A DNA stretch of 64,000 nt, taken from contig DASWYF010000002.1 of assembly GCA_036405135.1 (NCBI GenBank), positions 332,009 through 396,008 on the forward strand, given 5' to 3'. Shown here one piece after another: positions 8,098 through 17,150 of this stretch. A model generated the notes under the pieces. The model had not been told where the DNA came from and did not search any database. It was given only the letters and a program-made list of their open reading frames with translations. The position numbers were made by a program, and so were the translations under genes. Position 1 is the stretch's first letter. Each line of letters opens with the position of its first letter. Source of the DNA: Verrucomicrobiia bacterium (lineage in GTDB: Bacteria; Verrucomicrobiota; Verrucomicrobiia; Limisphaerales; JAEYXS01).

Positions 8098-8126
8098 TTG
8101 ACTTTGATCCGGGTGCCCGCTAGGCT
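8098..8126 (+). promoter_or_regulatory. Putative sigma-70-type promoter of the pilB operon
   Basis: TTGACT, a 17-bp spacer and TAGGCT, ending 45 bp before the pilB start. The -35 matches the consensus at five of six bases, the -10 at TA...T only. The same architecture (TTGACA, 17 bp, TAGCGT) precedes the tRNA gene in this window. Confidence 0.5.
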
Positions 8127-8171
8127 CCGCGGGAATTTCCAATAGATAAATTCAGCACCGAGAGGCAAATC

Positions 8172-9893
8172 GTGGCAGTAAGAGACGATTATTTGGTCGA
8201 TACGCTGGTGGACATGGGCTGGTTGACCAACCAGCAGGTTGAAACCTTGCGACAAGAGGCGGATCAGGCCGGCCAGGGCGTCATTGATATGGCCCTTGCC
8301 AAGAACTGGGTGTCTACATTGAACGTGACCCAGGCCAAGGCCGCACAGTTCGGTGTGGAAGTGGTGGATCTGGCGGATATCCGCGTGCCGGATGAGGCGA
8401 TCGCCGCGGTGCGTCGTGACATCGCCAAGAAATACAAGGTGGTTCCGGTGTCGGTGAATCCCATACGGGTGGCAGTGTCCGATCCGTCCGATCTCGACAC
8501 GCTGGATTCTCTCCGTCACATCTTGAAGGAAGAAGTTGAGTTCTGTGTGGCGACGGAAGAGGCGCTGGATGCCGCTTTGAACAAATACTATGGCGGTGGT
8601 GCCACGGGTGAAGCGAACAAGATGATCCAGGACATCACCGAGGGCACGGTGGACATGACGGATTTCCAAAACGTGGCGGTGTCAGAAGATGATGGTACGG
8701 CTGTTGATGCCGATGCACCGATCATCAAACTGGTGAATTCCATCATCGTGGAGGCTTTCAAGCTGCGTGCTTCTGATATTCATCTGGAACCGTTGGAGAA
8801 GCGGTTCCGCGTGCGGTACCGCATCGACGGTGTCTTGCAGGAGATGAATAACCCGCCAAAGCGTTTGCAGGCGGCCTTGATCAGCCGTCTGAAAATCCAG
8901 GCAGGCATGCAAATCGCCGAAAAGCGGGTGCCGCAAGACGGTCGTATCCAGATGAATGTGGTGGGCAAGTCGATCGACCTTCGTGTCTCGTGTCTGCCCA
9001 CGAACCATGGCGAGAGCATCGTCATGCGTATCTTGGACAAGACCGGTCTGAAGCTGGGGCTGGCGGAACTGGGCTTCCTCTCGGACGATCAGCAGACGTT
9101 CGAACGGTTGATCGGTCTGCCTGACGGTATCTTGCTCGTAACTGGACCTACCGGTTCCGGCAAAACGACCACGCTTTACTCCTGTCTAAACTACATCAAC
9201 CGGCCTGACCGCAAGATCATCACGGTGGAAGACCCGGTGGAATACGTGCTGGCGGGTATCAACCAGGTGCAGGTGAGTGACGTGGTGGGATTGACCTTTG
9301 CTGTGGCGTTGCGCTCGATGCTGCGTCAGGCGCCGAACGTGGTGATGCTGGGTGAAATTCGTGACATTGAAACGGCGTCCATCGCCATCAATGCATCGCT
9401 GACGGGTCACTTGGTGTTCTCCACTCTGCACACGAATGATGCGCCGGGCGCGGTGACGCGTTTGATCGATATCGGTGTGAAGCCGTTCTTGGTGGCGTCC
9501 TCCACACGCGCGATGATGGCGCAACGTCTGGTCCGCAAAATCTGCAAGAAGTGCGGCCAGCCGCACCAGCCATCGGACTCGGAGTTCCGCACGCTTGGTA
9601 TTGATCCGCGGACGGTGGGCGAGGTGAACTGCAAGAAGGGCAGGGGTTGCAACGAATGCAACAAGGGCGGCTACCGAGGACGGTTCGGCATCTTTGAGAT
9701 CTTTTTGGTGGATGACGAGGTGCGCAAGCTGATCAATGACCGTGTGCCAACCACCGCCTTGCGTGCCCGTGCACGTGAGATGGGCATGCGGACCTTGCGT
9801 GAGGATGGTGCCCGCAAGGTGCTCGCGGGCCTGACCACCACGGAGGAAGTCATCCGTGCGACAGTGGGTGATGATGAACAGGTGATGAGTTGA
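8172..9893 (+). CDS. pilB: PilB/GspE-type pilus assembly ATPase, first copy
   Basis: A 573-residue hexameric motor ATPase that powers pilus extension at the inner membrane. An N-terminal GspE-II domain (about 1-150) precedes the ATPase core with Walker [10 protein letters not shown] at residues 325-333, the catalytic Glu395 in LGEIRD, and a zinc-binding tetracysteine (Cys458, 461, 493, 496). The segment normally RQDPDV reads RQAPNV (387-389), so the Walker-B-region Asp is Asn. It starts with GTG behind GAGAGG. It heads a run pilB-pilT-pilB-pilC with small gaps. A type II secretion role is possible but the adjacent pilT argues for pili. Confidence 0.93.
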   Translation: MAVRDDYLVDTLVDMGWLTNQQVETLRQEADQAGQGVIDMALAKNWVSTLNVTQAKAAQFGVEVVDLADIRVPDEAIAAVRRDIAKKYKVVPVSVNPIRVAVSDPSDLDTLDSLRHILKEEVEFCVATEEALDAALNKYYGGGATGEANKMIQDITEGTVDMTDFQNVAVSEDDGTAVDADAPIIKLVNSIIVEAFKLRASDIHLEPLEKRFRVRYRIDGVLQEMNNPPKRLQAALISRLKIQAGMQIAEKRVPQDGRIQMNVVGKSIDLRVSCLPTNHGESIVMRILDKTGLKLGLAELGFLSDDQQTFERLIGLPDGILLVTGPTGSGKTTTLYSCLNYINRPDRKIITVEDPVEYVLAGINQVQVSDVVGLTFAVALRSMLRQAPNVVMLGEIRDIETASIAINASLTGHLVFSTLHTNDAPGAVTRLIDIGVKPFLVASSTRAMMAQRLVRKICKKCGQPHQPSDSEFRTLGIDPRTVGEVNCKKGRGCNECNKGGYRGRFGIFEIFLVDDEVRKLINDRVPTTALRARAREMGMRTLREDGARKVLAGLTTTEEVIRATVGDDEQVMS

Positions 9894-9948
9894 CCGGGAA
9901 GGGTTGTGTCTCGTCCCGTGACCGCCAGATTTTAGCCGATAATATACT

Positions 9949-11064
9949 ATGTCTTACGCGATGTCCGACCTGCTGACCCTCATGGTGAATGAAGGGGCGG
10001 CTGACTTGCATCTCCGGGTAAACATTCCGCCATGCATCCGCCTGAACGGTACGCTTGAGCGCGTGGAAGGTCCGCCGTTGAAGCCTGAGGATACGGAAGA
10101 GTTGATGAACGCCATCGCTTCGGATGATTCCATCCAGCAGGTGCGCGAAAAGGGCGGAGCGGACTTCGGTTTCGCCTTCGGTGAACTGGCCCGTTTCCGT
10201 TGCTCCATCTTCAAGGAACGCGGCAACTTCGCACTCGTGCTGCGCCAGATTCCCAGCAAGCTGCTGACCATCGACCAGATCGGTCTCTCCAAAGACCTCG
10301 TGAACACGCTGTTGAACAAGCCGCGCGGCATGATCTTGGTGACCGGCCCCACGGGTTCCGGCAAATCGACCACCCTGGCCTCGATGATCAACATCCTCAA
10401 CGAAACCCGTGACGAAGCGCACATCATCACCATTGAGGACCCCATCGAATTCTATCACAAACACAAGAAAGCGGTCATCACCCAGCGTGAAGTGCATGTG
10501 GATGTGCCGTCCTTTGCTGAAGCTCTCCGCCGCGCATTGCGTCAGGACCCGGATGTGATCCTGGTCGGTGAGTTGCGCGACTTGGAAACGATCGAGGCCG
10601 CTGTGACCGCTGCCGAGACGGGTCACTTGGTCTTCGGCACGCTGCACACGAACTCGGCGGCCAAGACGATCGACCGTATCGTGAACGCCTTCCCGATCAA
10701 CGCGCAGGAAACCGTCCGCATCCAGCTCTCCACTGTGTTGCAAGCGGTGATCGCGCAGATCCTCGTGGCCCGCTCCGACAAACCTGGCCGTGTGGCCATC
10801 CACGACATCATGATCAATACGCCGTCCATCTCGGCACTGATCCGTGACAACAAAACTTTCCGTATCCCTTCCGACCAGCAGACCGGTGCCAAATACGGCA
10901 TGATCACGCTGGACGCCAACCTGCTCGACAAGTATGAGCGCGGCTGGATCAAGAAGGATGAAGTCATCAACCGTTCCATCGACCCGGCGTCCTGCATCGC
11001 CAAGATGCAAGAGATCGACTTGCGCCGGGCCGAGGCGGAGGCTGCGGCCGCCCGCAGCAAATAA
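9949..11064 (+). CDS. pilT: PilT-type pilus retraction ATPase
   Basis: A 371-residue ATPase that depolymerises pili for twitching. It carries the N-terminal PAS-like domain beginning LLTLMVNEGAADLHLR, Walker A GPTGSGKST (133-141), the motif RQDPDVILVGELRD and the His box TGHLVFGTLHTNSA typical of PilT. It is about the usual family length, with a charged C-terminal tail rich in Ala and Glu. It lies 55 bp behind the first pilB and 9 bp before the second, so all are probably co-transcribed. Confidence 0.95.
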   Translation: MSYAMSDLLTLMVNEGAADLHLRVNIPPCIRLNGTLERVEGPPLKPEDTEELMNAIASDDSIQQVREKGGADFGFAFGELARFRCSIFKERGNFALVLRQIPSKLLTIDQIGLSKDLVNTLLNKPRGMILVTGPTGSGKSTTLASMINILNETRDEAHIITIEDPIEFYHKHKKAVITQREVHVDVPSFAEALRRALRQDPDVILVGELRDLETIEAAVTAAETGHLVFGTLHTNSAAKTIDRIVNAFPINAQETVRIQLSTVLQAVIAQILVARSDKPGRVAIHDIMINTPSISALIRDNKTFRIPSDQQTGAKYGMITLDANLLDKYERGWIKKDEVINRSIDPASCIAKMQEIDLRRAEAEAAAARSK

Positions 11065-11073
11065 GGCAAGATC

Positions 11074-12783
11074 ATGGCAGCCAACGTCAACAGTCCTTTG
11101 CTCGCTCTCATCCGGGAGCAGGGAAACCTGGACGACCTCCAGTATGAAGAGGTCATTTCCGAGCACGCCCGGAGCGGCAAGTCCATCAGCCAGATCGTGG
11201 CTGATTTCGGCATCATGCCCATGGACCAGCAGTTGCAACTGCAGGCCTTTCATTTGGGCACGGAAGTGTTCAATCTGGATGATCTCGAGCCGACCCCGGA
11301 GTTGCTCAAGACCATTCCGGCCACAAATGTCCGCATGTATCAATGTGTGCCGGTGGAAGATTACGGCACAGGCGTCAAAGTGGCCGTGGCGGATGCGTTG
11401 AACCCGCAAATGGTGGACGAACTGGGTTTCGTCGTCCGCCGCGAAGTGCAGATCCTCATAGCCGATCCGGCCCAGATCGCCAAATTCATTGAAAAGTATT
11501 ACGGCGAAGAGGGCGAAAGTTTCAGTGACATCCTCAAGGAATTCGGCGAGGACAAGAATCTGGAGCAGGAACTTGCCGAGATGGCTGCGGGACAGGATGC
11601 GGCCAATAACATCGCCGACATGGCGAATGAGGCTCCCATCGTCCGCTTCGTTAACCTGGTGCTTTACCAGGCGGTGCAAGACCGTGCGAGTGACATCCAT
11701 TTCGAGCCGTTCGAGGACGAGTTCAAGATACGTTACCGCGTGGACGGAGCGCTGTATGAGATGGCTCCCCCGCCGAAGTATCTGGCCTTGCCCGTGATTT
11801 CCCGTTTGAAGGTAGTAGCCGGATTGAACATCGCCGAGCGACGCCTGCCGCAAGACGGTCGTATCTCCATGCGTCTGGGTGGCAAGGATATCGACCTGCG
11901 TGTCTCCAGTTTGCCAACCAAGTTCGGTGAATCTGTGGTGTTGCGCGTCTTGGACCGCGGTTCCGTCTCATTGAATATCAACGCCTTGGGTTTCCCCGAT
12001 TATGTGAAGACATACGTGGTGGAGGCCATCCAGCAACCCAACGGCATCTTTGTGGTGACGGGCCCCACGGGTTCAGGCAAGACCACCACGTTATACGCCT
12101 GCTTGCGGGAGGTGAACACCATCGACTCCAAACTGCTTACTGCAGAGGATCCGGTGGAGTATGACATCGAGGGCATCATGCAGGTGGCTGTGAACGAGGC
12201 GCTGGGCATGACCTTCGGCAAGGCGCTTAAATCCTTCCTCCGTCAAGACCCCGATGTCATCATGGTGGGTGAGATGCGTGACTTGGAAACTTCGCAGATC
12301 GCCATTCAAGCCTCGTTGACCGGTCACTTGGTGCTGAGCACACTCCACACGAACGATGCACCCGGTGCCGTGACCCGTCTGGTGGATATGGGAGTGGAAC
12401 CATTCCTGATCTCTTCCACCCTGCAAGGTGTGCTCGCTCAACGTCTGGTCCGCACGATTTGCAAGAAATGCCGGGCGCCGTTCGAGCCCACCGAGAACCA
12501 GCTCGCGCAGTTGAACCTTTCGCCTTACGACATCGGTGACAAGGTGTTCTACTACGGACGCGGTTGCTCTAACTGCAATGATACCGGCTACCGTGGGCGC
12601 AAGGGCATCTATGAACTTTTGGTCGTCTCCGATCCCATCCGGAACCTGATCAACGAACGCGCACCCTCCGTGGTGATGCGGCAAAAGGCAGTGGAACTGG
12701 GCATGGCCACCTTGCGTGATGACGGCCTGCGCGGTATCTTTGATGGCGAAACTACGATTGAAGAAGTGCTGAAGTACACCTAA
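11074..12783 (+). CDS. pilB: PilB/GspE-type pilus assembly ATPase, second copy
   Basis: A 569-residue paralog of the first PilB, with the same domain order: N-terminal GspE-II domain, Walker [10 protein letters not shown] (330-338), the canonical [14 protein letters not shown] (390 onward, catalytic Glu400) and a zinc tetracysteine (Cys463, 466, 498, 501). Unlike the first copy it keeps Asp392 and Asp394. It probably drives pilus extension together with, or under different conditions from, its paralog. It starts 9 bp after pilT and ends 12 bp before pilC. Confidence 0.93.
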   Translation: MAANVNSPLLALIREQGNLDDLQYEEVISEHARSGKSISQIVADFGIMPMDQQLQLQAFHLGTEVFNLDDLEPTPELLKTIPATNVRMYQCVPVEDYGTGVKVAVADALNPQMVDELGFVVRREVQILIADPAQIAKFIEKYYGEEGESFSDILKEFGEDKNLEQELAEMAAGQDAANNIADMANEAPIVRFVNLVLYQAVQDRASDIHFEPFEDEFKIRYRVDGALYEMAPPPKYLALPVISRLKVVAGLNIAERRLPQDGRISMRLGGKDIDLRVSSLPTKFGESVVLRVLDRGSVSLNINALGFPDYVKTYVVEAIQQPNGIFVVTGPTGSGKTTTLYACLREVNTIDSKLLTAEDPVEYDIEGIMQVAVNEALGMTFGKALKSFLRQDPDVIMVGEMRDLETSQIAIQASLTGHLVLSTLHTNDAPGAVTRLVDMGVEPFLISSTLQGVLAQRLVRTICKKCRAPFEPTENQLAQLNLSPYDIGDKVFYYGRGCSNCNDTGYRGRKGIYELLVVSDPIRNLINERAPSVVMRQKAVELGMATLRDDGLRGIFDGETTIEEVLKYT

Positions 12784-12795
12784 CAAACCCGTCCT

Positions 12796-14094
12796 ATGCC
12801 CAAATACAACTATGTAGCGATGGATCAAAAGGGGAAGGAGACCAAGGGGACCTTGGAGGTGGCCAACCAGAGTGAAGCGATCGGCCGCCTCAAGGAAATG
12901 GGTTACTTCCCCACCAAAGTAGTCGAAGCCGACAAGGTCAAAGAGAAGGATGCCAAAGGCAAATCCGCAGCACCCGCCGCCGCCGGAAAGAAAAAAGGCG
13001 GCATTAAGATGGGTTTCAAGGGTGGCAAGGTAAAACCCAAGGTTCTGACCACGTTCACCCGCCAGCTAGCCACTTTGGTTGATGCCGGTCTGCCGCTTTT
13101 GCGCGGTATGCGTGTGCTGGAAAAGCAGGAACGTGACCGCCGCTTGAAGGGCATCATCAATGAACTGGCTGTCTCGATCGAAGGTGGTTCCACTTTCTCG
13201 GAAAGTCTGGCGCAACACCCCAAGACATTCAACCGCCTCTACGTGAACATGGTGAAGGCCGGTGAGTTGGGTGGTGTACTGGAGGTCGTGCTCAATCGTC
13301 TGGCCGAATTCATGGAAAAGGCCCAGAAGATCAAGGGCAAAGTCATCGCGGCCATGTTCTACCCGGTCGCGGTGATGGTGGTGGCCGTCGGCATTCTGGC
13401 GTTGCTGATGATCGTCGTGGTGCCGAAGTTCGAGGCGATTTTCAAAGACATGTTGGAAGGCGAGGCGTTGCCCGGCTTCACCCGTCTGGTGCTTGGTATC
13501 AGTAATACCATCAAGAACAACCTGCTGGGCACTGTCATAGCCATCTTCTGTATTGTGGTGGCCTTCAAACTGTTCGCGATGACGAAGTTTGGCCGTCGCA
13601 CGATTGACCGCGTCCAGATGAAGATCCCTGGCTTGGGGCCGGTGATCTCCAAGGTCGCCATCGCCCGTTTCACCCGCACGCTGGGCACGCTGGTAAGCAG
13701 TGGCGTGCCGATCTTGCAGGCGTTGACGATCGTCCGTGAAACCTCCGGTAACGTCATCGTGGCCGAGGCGGTGAACGCCGTCCATGAGAGCGTCAAAGAG
13801 GGTGAAACCATCACCCAGCCGCTTGAAGCTTGCGGTGTGTTCCCGCCCATCGTCATCAGCATGGTGGACGTCGGTGAGCAGACCGGCGCCTTGCCTGAGA
13901 TGTTGATGAAGATCGCGGATAACTACGATGAAGAGGTGGATAACGCCGTGTCCGCGATGACCTCCTTGCTGGAGCCGGTGATGATCGTGTTCCTGGCCGT
14001 CATCGTAGGCAGTATCGTTATCGCGTTGTTCATGCCGCTCATCGTGCTGATGGACAAGGTCGGCGACACCGGTGGTGGCAAGGGCGGCAACTAG
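12796..14094 (+). CDS. pilC: PilC/GspF inner-membrane platform protein
   Basis: A 432-residue protein with two T2SSF domains. The N-terminus MPKYNYVAMDQKGKE and the repeated GVPILQALTIV / GLPLLRGMRVL segments are typical. Three transmembrane helices are seen near residues 190-215, 240-260 and 395-420. A Lys/Gly/Ala-rich insert (residues about 45-80) separates the N-terminus from the first domain. PilC couples the cytoplasmic ATPases to the growing pilus. It is the last gene of the pilB-pilT-pilB-pilC run. Confidence 0.94.
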   Translation: MPKYNYVAMDQKGKETKGTLEVANQSEAIGRLKEMGYFPTKVVEADKVKEKDAKGKSAAPAAAGKKKGGIKMGFKGGKVKPKVLTTFTRQLATLVDAGLPLLRGMRVLEKQERDRRLKGIINELAVSIEGGSTFSESLAQHPKTFNRLYVNMVKAGELGGVLEVVLNRLAEFMEKAQKIKGKVIAAMFYPVAVMVVAVGILALLMIVVVPKFEAIFKDMLEGEALPGFTRLVLGISNTIKNNLLGTVIAIFCIVVAFKLFAMTKFGRRTIDRVQMKIPGLGPVISKVAIARFTRTLGTLVSSGVPILQALTIVRETSGNVIVAEAVNAVHESVKEGETITQPLEACGVFPPIVISMVDVGEQTGALPEMLMKIADNYDEEVDNAVSAMTSLLEPVMIVFLAVIVGSIVIALFMPLIVLMDKVGDTGGGKGGN

Positions 14095-14141
14095 GCAGTC
14101 CGCCCACGGTGAAAAATAGTGGAAAAAGTTTTTAAAAAACT

Positions 14142-14170
14142 TTGACAAAGGCCGGGGCGCTCTCTAGCGT
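14142..14170 (+). promoter_or_regulatory. Promoter of the tRNA-Ala gene
   Basis: A perfect -35 TTGACA, 17-bp spacer and TAGCGT as -10. A GC-rich stretch (CTCGGCC) lies between the -10 and the tRNA 5' end, as in the GC-rich discriminators of stable-RNA promoters under stringent control. Confidence 0.6.
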
Positions 14171-14185
14171 CTCGGCCTCTGGTTT

Positions 14186-14261
14186 GGGGTCGTAGCTCAG
14201 TTGGTAGAGCACCACAATGGCATTGTGGGGGTCAGGAGTTCGAATCTCCTCGGCTCCACCA
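14186..14261 (+). tRNA. tRNA-Ala (anticodon GGC)
   Basis: A 76-nt cloverleaf. The acceptor GGGGTCG pairs with CGGCTCC including the G3:U70 wobble that identifies alanine tRNAs. The D arm is GCTC/GAGC, the anticodon stem CCACA/TGTGG encloses the loop ATGGCAT (anticodon GGC), and the T arm AGGAG-TTCGAAT-CTCCT follows. The 3' CCA is encoded. Confidence 0.97.
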
Positions 14262-14322
14262 AACTTTCAAGGATTGTTCTCCCGAAATTAATTTTTCGCA
14301 GGACAATTGTTTTCAGAAAAAA

Positions 14323-14357
14323 CAAAAACCCGCCGGATCAATTCCGGCGGGTTTTTG
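14323..14357. terminator. Bidirectional rho-independent terminator
   Basis: A perfect 15-bp stem (CAAAAACCCGCCGGA / TCCGGCGGGTTTTTG) around a 5-nt loop. T-rich tracts follow on both strands, so it can end the tRNA transcript and the convergent 99-residue gene. Confidence 0.92.
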
Positions 14358-14374
14358 CTTTTGAAAAACGAGAT

Positions 14375-14674
14375 CTAGGCCTTGCTTACCTTCGCGACTT
14401 TCTTGTGGTAGGGCGAGGAGAGGTTGAAATAGATGCCGCACAGGGGGCGCTCGTCCTCCGTCTGGCTGAGGATGATGGTCACCTGTTTGTCGAGCGCGAT
14501 ACCGTGGCGCAGGCCGGGCGCGCGGTTCACATAGGCTTTCACAGCCTTTTCCATCAGGGAACTTAAAGATGCCTCGCAATCTTCCGGCGTCTTGTCGATG
14601 CAGATGATATACTTGTCGTAATTCCGCATCGCTTCCCCAATCTCCCGCTTAAATGTCGCAACCGTCAAATCCAT
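14375..14674 (-). CDS. Hypothetical protein, 99 residues
   Basis: A small soluble protein of mixed helix/strand, with no signal peptide or membrane segment and no family I recognise. It contains DKYIICIDKTPEDCEASL and a strand region QVTIILSQTEDE. It ends 18 bp before a strong bidirectional terminator, which supports it being a real gene. It lies downstream of the yggS gene in the same direction with a 64-bp gap. Confidence 0.65.
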   Translation of the reverse strand: MDLTVATFKREIGEAMRNYDKYIICIDKTPEDCEASLSSLMEKAVKAYVNRAPGLRHGIALDKQVTIILSQTEDERPLCGIYFNLSSPYHKKVAKVSKA

Positions 14675-14738
14675 GGATAATTGATACGCCTTTTCAGGTC
14701 ATCATTCAATGATGGAACGTGGATTAACTGAATATCCG

Positions 14739-15446
14739 TCAATCTTGGGAGGGCGCAGGGCGGGTGTAAGTCCTCTCACCGAAGATGGCTGTGCCTACCC
14801 GGACCAGTGTGGAGCCTTCCTCGATGGCGATCTCGAAATCCCCGCTCATACCCATGCTCAGGACGGGCAGGGGAGCCTCGAGCTTCTGTTCACACTGCTC
14901 CTTGAGCTCACGCAGCCTGCGGAAGAACGGGCGGACACGCTCCGGCTCTTGCACATACGGGGCGATGGTCATAAGCCCATGCAGTTGCAGCCGCTTCAAA
15001 TCGTTAAGCTGATCCAATTCGGCCAGCACGGCTTCTGGCCCATAGCCGAACTTGCTGGATTCACCCGCGACATTGACCTCCAGCAGGATAGGCAGCGTCT
15101 TGGCTGCTTGCTCCGCGCGCTTGTTCAATTCTTGGGCAAGGCTAAGGCTGTCCACGCTCTGGATCACTTCAAAAAGCTGCACGGCATCCTTGGCCTTGTT
15201 GCTCTGCAAATGACCTATCATCTGCCAGTGCAGCTTGCCGGGGCATTGAGGGACCTTCACCTTGGCCTCCTGCACCTTGCTTTCCCCGAAGAGAGTAAGG
15301 CCAGTATCGGCGACGGCACGGATGGCTTCCGGCGGATGCCCCTTGCTTACAGCCATCAACTGCACGGTCCGAAGTTCACGGCCAGCGCGATCACAGGCAG
15401 TGGCGATGCGTTGCTGAATGGCAGCAACGTTTGCGGTCAAATCCAT
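14739..15446 (-). CDS. yggS: YggS/PLPBP family pyridoxal-phosphate-binding protein
   Basis: A 235-residue protein with the fold-type III alanine-racemase-like N-domain and no second domain, as is usual for this family. The PLP lysine lies in LMAVSKGH; the conserved HWQMIGHLQSNKAK, LLEVNVAGESSKFG and LSMGMSGDFEIAI segments are present. Family members keep PLP and amino-acid pools balanced and have no known catalytic activity. Length is normal. Confidence 0.95.
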   Translation of the reverse strand: MDLTANVAAIQQRIATACDRAGRELRTVQLMAVSKGHPPEAIRAVADTGLTLFGESKVQEAKVKVPQCPGKLHWQMIGHLQSNKAKDAVQLFEVIQSVDSLSLAQELNKRAEQAAKTLPILLEVNVAGESSKFGYGPEAVLAELDQLNDLKRLQLHGLMTIAPYVQEPERVRPFFRRLRELKEQCEQKLEAPLPVLSMGMSGDFEIAIEEGSTLVRVGTAIFGERTYTRPAPSQD

Positions 15447-15580
15447 GGAAGAAATTAAGCATCAAACGCCAGCGCCACCAAGCGATTCTTCAACTACGAA
15501 TTGCCACGAATCAAATAGGCGTGAGTTTGGAATGGCGAATTTTCCCAAAAGAAGTCGCGAGTCCGCTCGGCTTCCCATCC

Positions 15581-15612
15581 CCATTAGTGTCAATTCGTGT
15601 CCATTCGTGGTT
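15581..15612. repeat. Interspersed repeat, TTCGTGTCCATTCGTGGTT type
   Basis: The sequence CAATTCGTGTCCATTCGTGGTT is the reverse complement type of AACCACGAAGACACGAAG at 33225-33242. Upstream, at about 15492-15520, TACGAATTGCCACGAATCA is a diverged further copy. It lies between yggS and the EVE gene and is non-coding. Confidence 0.6.
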
Positions 15613-15645
15613 CACTTTTTTCCGGTTTCTGTTTTCACTATCTGC

Positions 15646-16065
15646 ATGGCAAAGAACTACTGGCTGGCCAAGTCCGAGCCCGAGGCATATTCGTGGGCTG
15701 ACTTGGTGAAGGATGGCAAAACGGTGTGGACGGGTGTGCGGAATTTTCAGGCGCGAAACAATCTCCGTACCATGAAGGCGGGCGATCTGGTGCTGTTCTA
15801 TCATAGCGTGACGGATAAGCAGGTGGTAGGTATCGCCAAGGTGTCGAAAGAATTTTATCCCGATCCCACCGCTGATGAAGGCGATTGGTCTGTGGTGGAC
15901 CTGGCTCCGCACAAGCCGCTAAAAAAAGCGGTCACCCTAGAACAGATCAAGACGGATGCTGTGTTGAAGGATATGGCACTCGTGCGGCAATCCCGGCTTT
16001 CCGTGACACCTCTCACCGAGGCTCAATTCAAACGCCTGCTGGAACTGGCTGAGACAAAAGCGTAA
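15646..16065 (+). CDS. EVE (PUA-like) domain protein
   Basis: A 139-residue protein starting MAKNYWLAKSEPEAYSW, the hallmark N-terminus of the EVE family, followed by WTGVRNFQARNNLR, GDLVLFYHS and the C-terminal SRLSVTPLTEAQF. The EVE/PUA-like fold binds modified bases in nucleic acids. The frame is open upstream, but those codons overlap repeat DNA and the conserved family start is this ATG. The membrane TPR gene follows 11 bp later. Confidence 0.92.
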   Translation: MAKNYWLAKSEPEAYSWADLVKDGKTVWTGVRNFQARNNLRTMKAGDLVLFYHSVTDKQVVGIAKVSKEFYPDPTADEGDWSVVDLAPHKPLKKAVTLEQIKTDAVLKDMALVRQSRLSVTPLTEAQFKRLLELAETKA

Positions 16066-16076
16066 AGGATGATTTT

Positions 16077-17150
16077 GTGGCGTGGCTGATCCATAACTGG
16101 TTTTGGCTCCTGCTGGCCGTGATTTTGGTCGGCTTCAGCATCGCCGCCACACGTCATGCAGAGACGCGCCGTTACCGTGTCCGTTTGATCGCTTCGCTGC
16201 TGCTGATGGAGTTTTGGGTATGTCTGGTGGCGCGGGCGACATCCTTAACAGTTTTGCTCCCTTTGGGAATCTTGGGCTTCGTCCTGATGCGTCTATGCAT
16301 GCCTGCGCTAAGTCATATCATGGCGCAAGCCATGGCGGACAAGGCCACGGATGCCATGTTCGGCGAACGGGAACCGGCACCTCCCGTGCTGGAGCGGAGA
16401 ACGGTCAACCATTTGCGGAAAAAATATCGCCCGGAAGAGGCGATAGTTCATTTGCTGGAGGTGCTCGATAAGAATCCGGATGATTTCGAAAGCCGTTTTC
16501 TGCTCGCCAGCATTTACGTGGAAGACATGCGCGACCTGCCTTCCGCAGAGCGGGAGATACAGTTCATCCAAAAATCACGGGCCATCAGTCCTTCATTGCA
16601 GGCATTGGCCGTACAATGGTTGAAAATCTGGCAGGAAGCTTTTCATGCCGGAGCCATGGAGCTGGAAGGCTTGCGCTCTCCCGGTGCGCCTAAGCCGGTC
16701 GTTGTGGAAACCCCGCCGGTTGAAACAGTTTCCATTCCAGTGGAGGAATTGCCTGTTCCCAAGCCCGCTCCGGTGGCCAGTCATGAGGCAGTGAATGAAT
16801 TATGTGGAGCAGGCAATTACGGCTCTGCCATGCGGATGATTGATGGCATGCTCGGCGAGAAGCCGGATGATCTGGCGGGCTGGGCCATCAAGGCGCGCAT
16901 CCACGTGCAGTATCTCGCCCAGCCTGCGCAGGCAGACAACGCGCTGCGCCATGTGCTGGATGCCGCCGATATCCTGCCCGAGCATGTGGAAGCGGTGAAT
17001 AAACTGGCCGAAGCCTTTGCCCGTAGCAAAGATCACTACATGAAAGCAGGCCGGCTCTGGCGCAAACTCAACGAAGCACCATCCATCCCAGTGGAAGAAA
17101 AAGAAGTCATTCTTTCCCGGTTGAAAACTTGGGAAGCTGCTGTGCATTAA
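16077..17150 (+). CDS. Membrane-anchored TPR-like protein
   Basis: A 357-residue protein with two N-terminal transmembrane helices (about 5-24 and 38-80) followed by a cytoplasmic or periplasmic helical part with tetratricopeptide-like repeats (around 120-185 and 245-345) split by a Pro/Val-rich linker (about 200-230). It starts with GTG behind AAAGGATG. It probably organises a protein complex, but no partner can be named. It converges on and overlaps the CHAD gene by four bases. Confidence 0.75.
   Translation: MAWLIHNWFWLLLAVILVGFSIAATRHAETRRYRVRLIASLLLMEFWVCLVARATSLTVLLPLGILGFVLMRLCMPALSHIMAQAMADKATDAMFGEREPAPPVLERRTVNHLRKKYRPEEAIVHLLEVLDKNPDDFESRFLLASIYVEDMRDLPSAEREIQFIQKSRAISPSLQALAVQWLKIWQEAFHAGAMELEGLRSPGAPKPVVVETPPVETVSIPVEELPVPKPAPVASHEAVNELCGAGNYGSAMRMIDGMLGEKPDDLAGWAIKARIHVQYLAQPAQADNALRHVLDAADILPEHVEAVNKLAEAFARSKDHYMKAGRLWRKLNEAPSIPVEEKEVILSRLKTWEAAVH

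Noticed and set aside
9850..11853. A 667-codon open frame on the minus strand across pilT
   Set aside because: It lies entirely opposite pilT and the second pilB, has no family features, and its composition mirrors those genes. It is a shadow of GC-rich coding DNA.
13066..14148. A 360-codon His/Asp-rich frame opposite pilC
   Set aside because: Antisense shadow of pilC; no start signal and abnormal composition.
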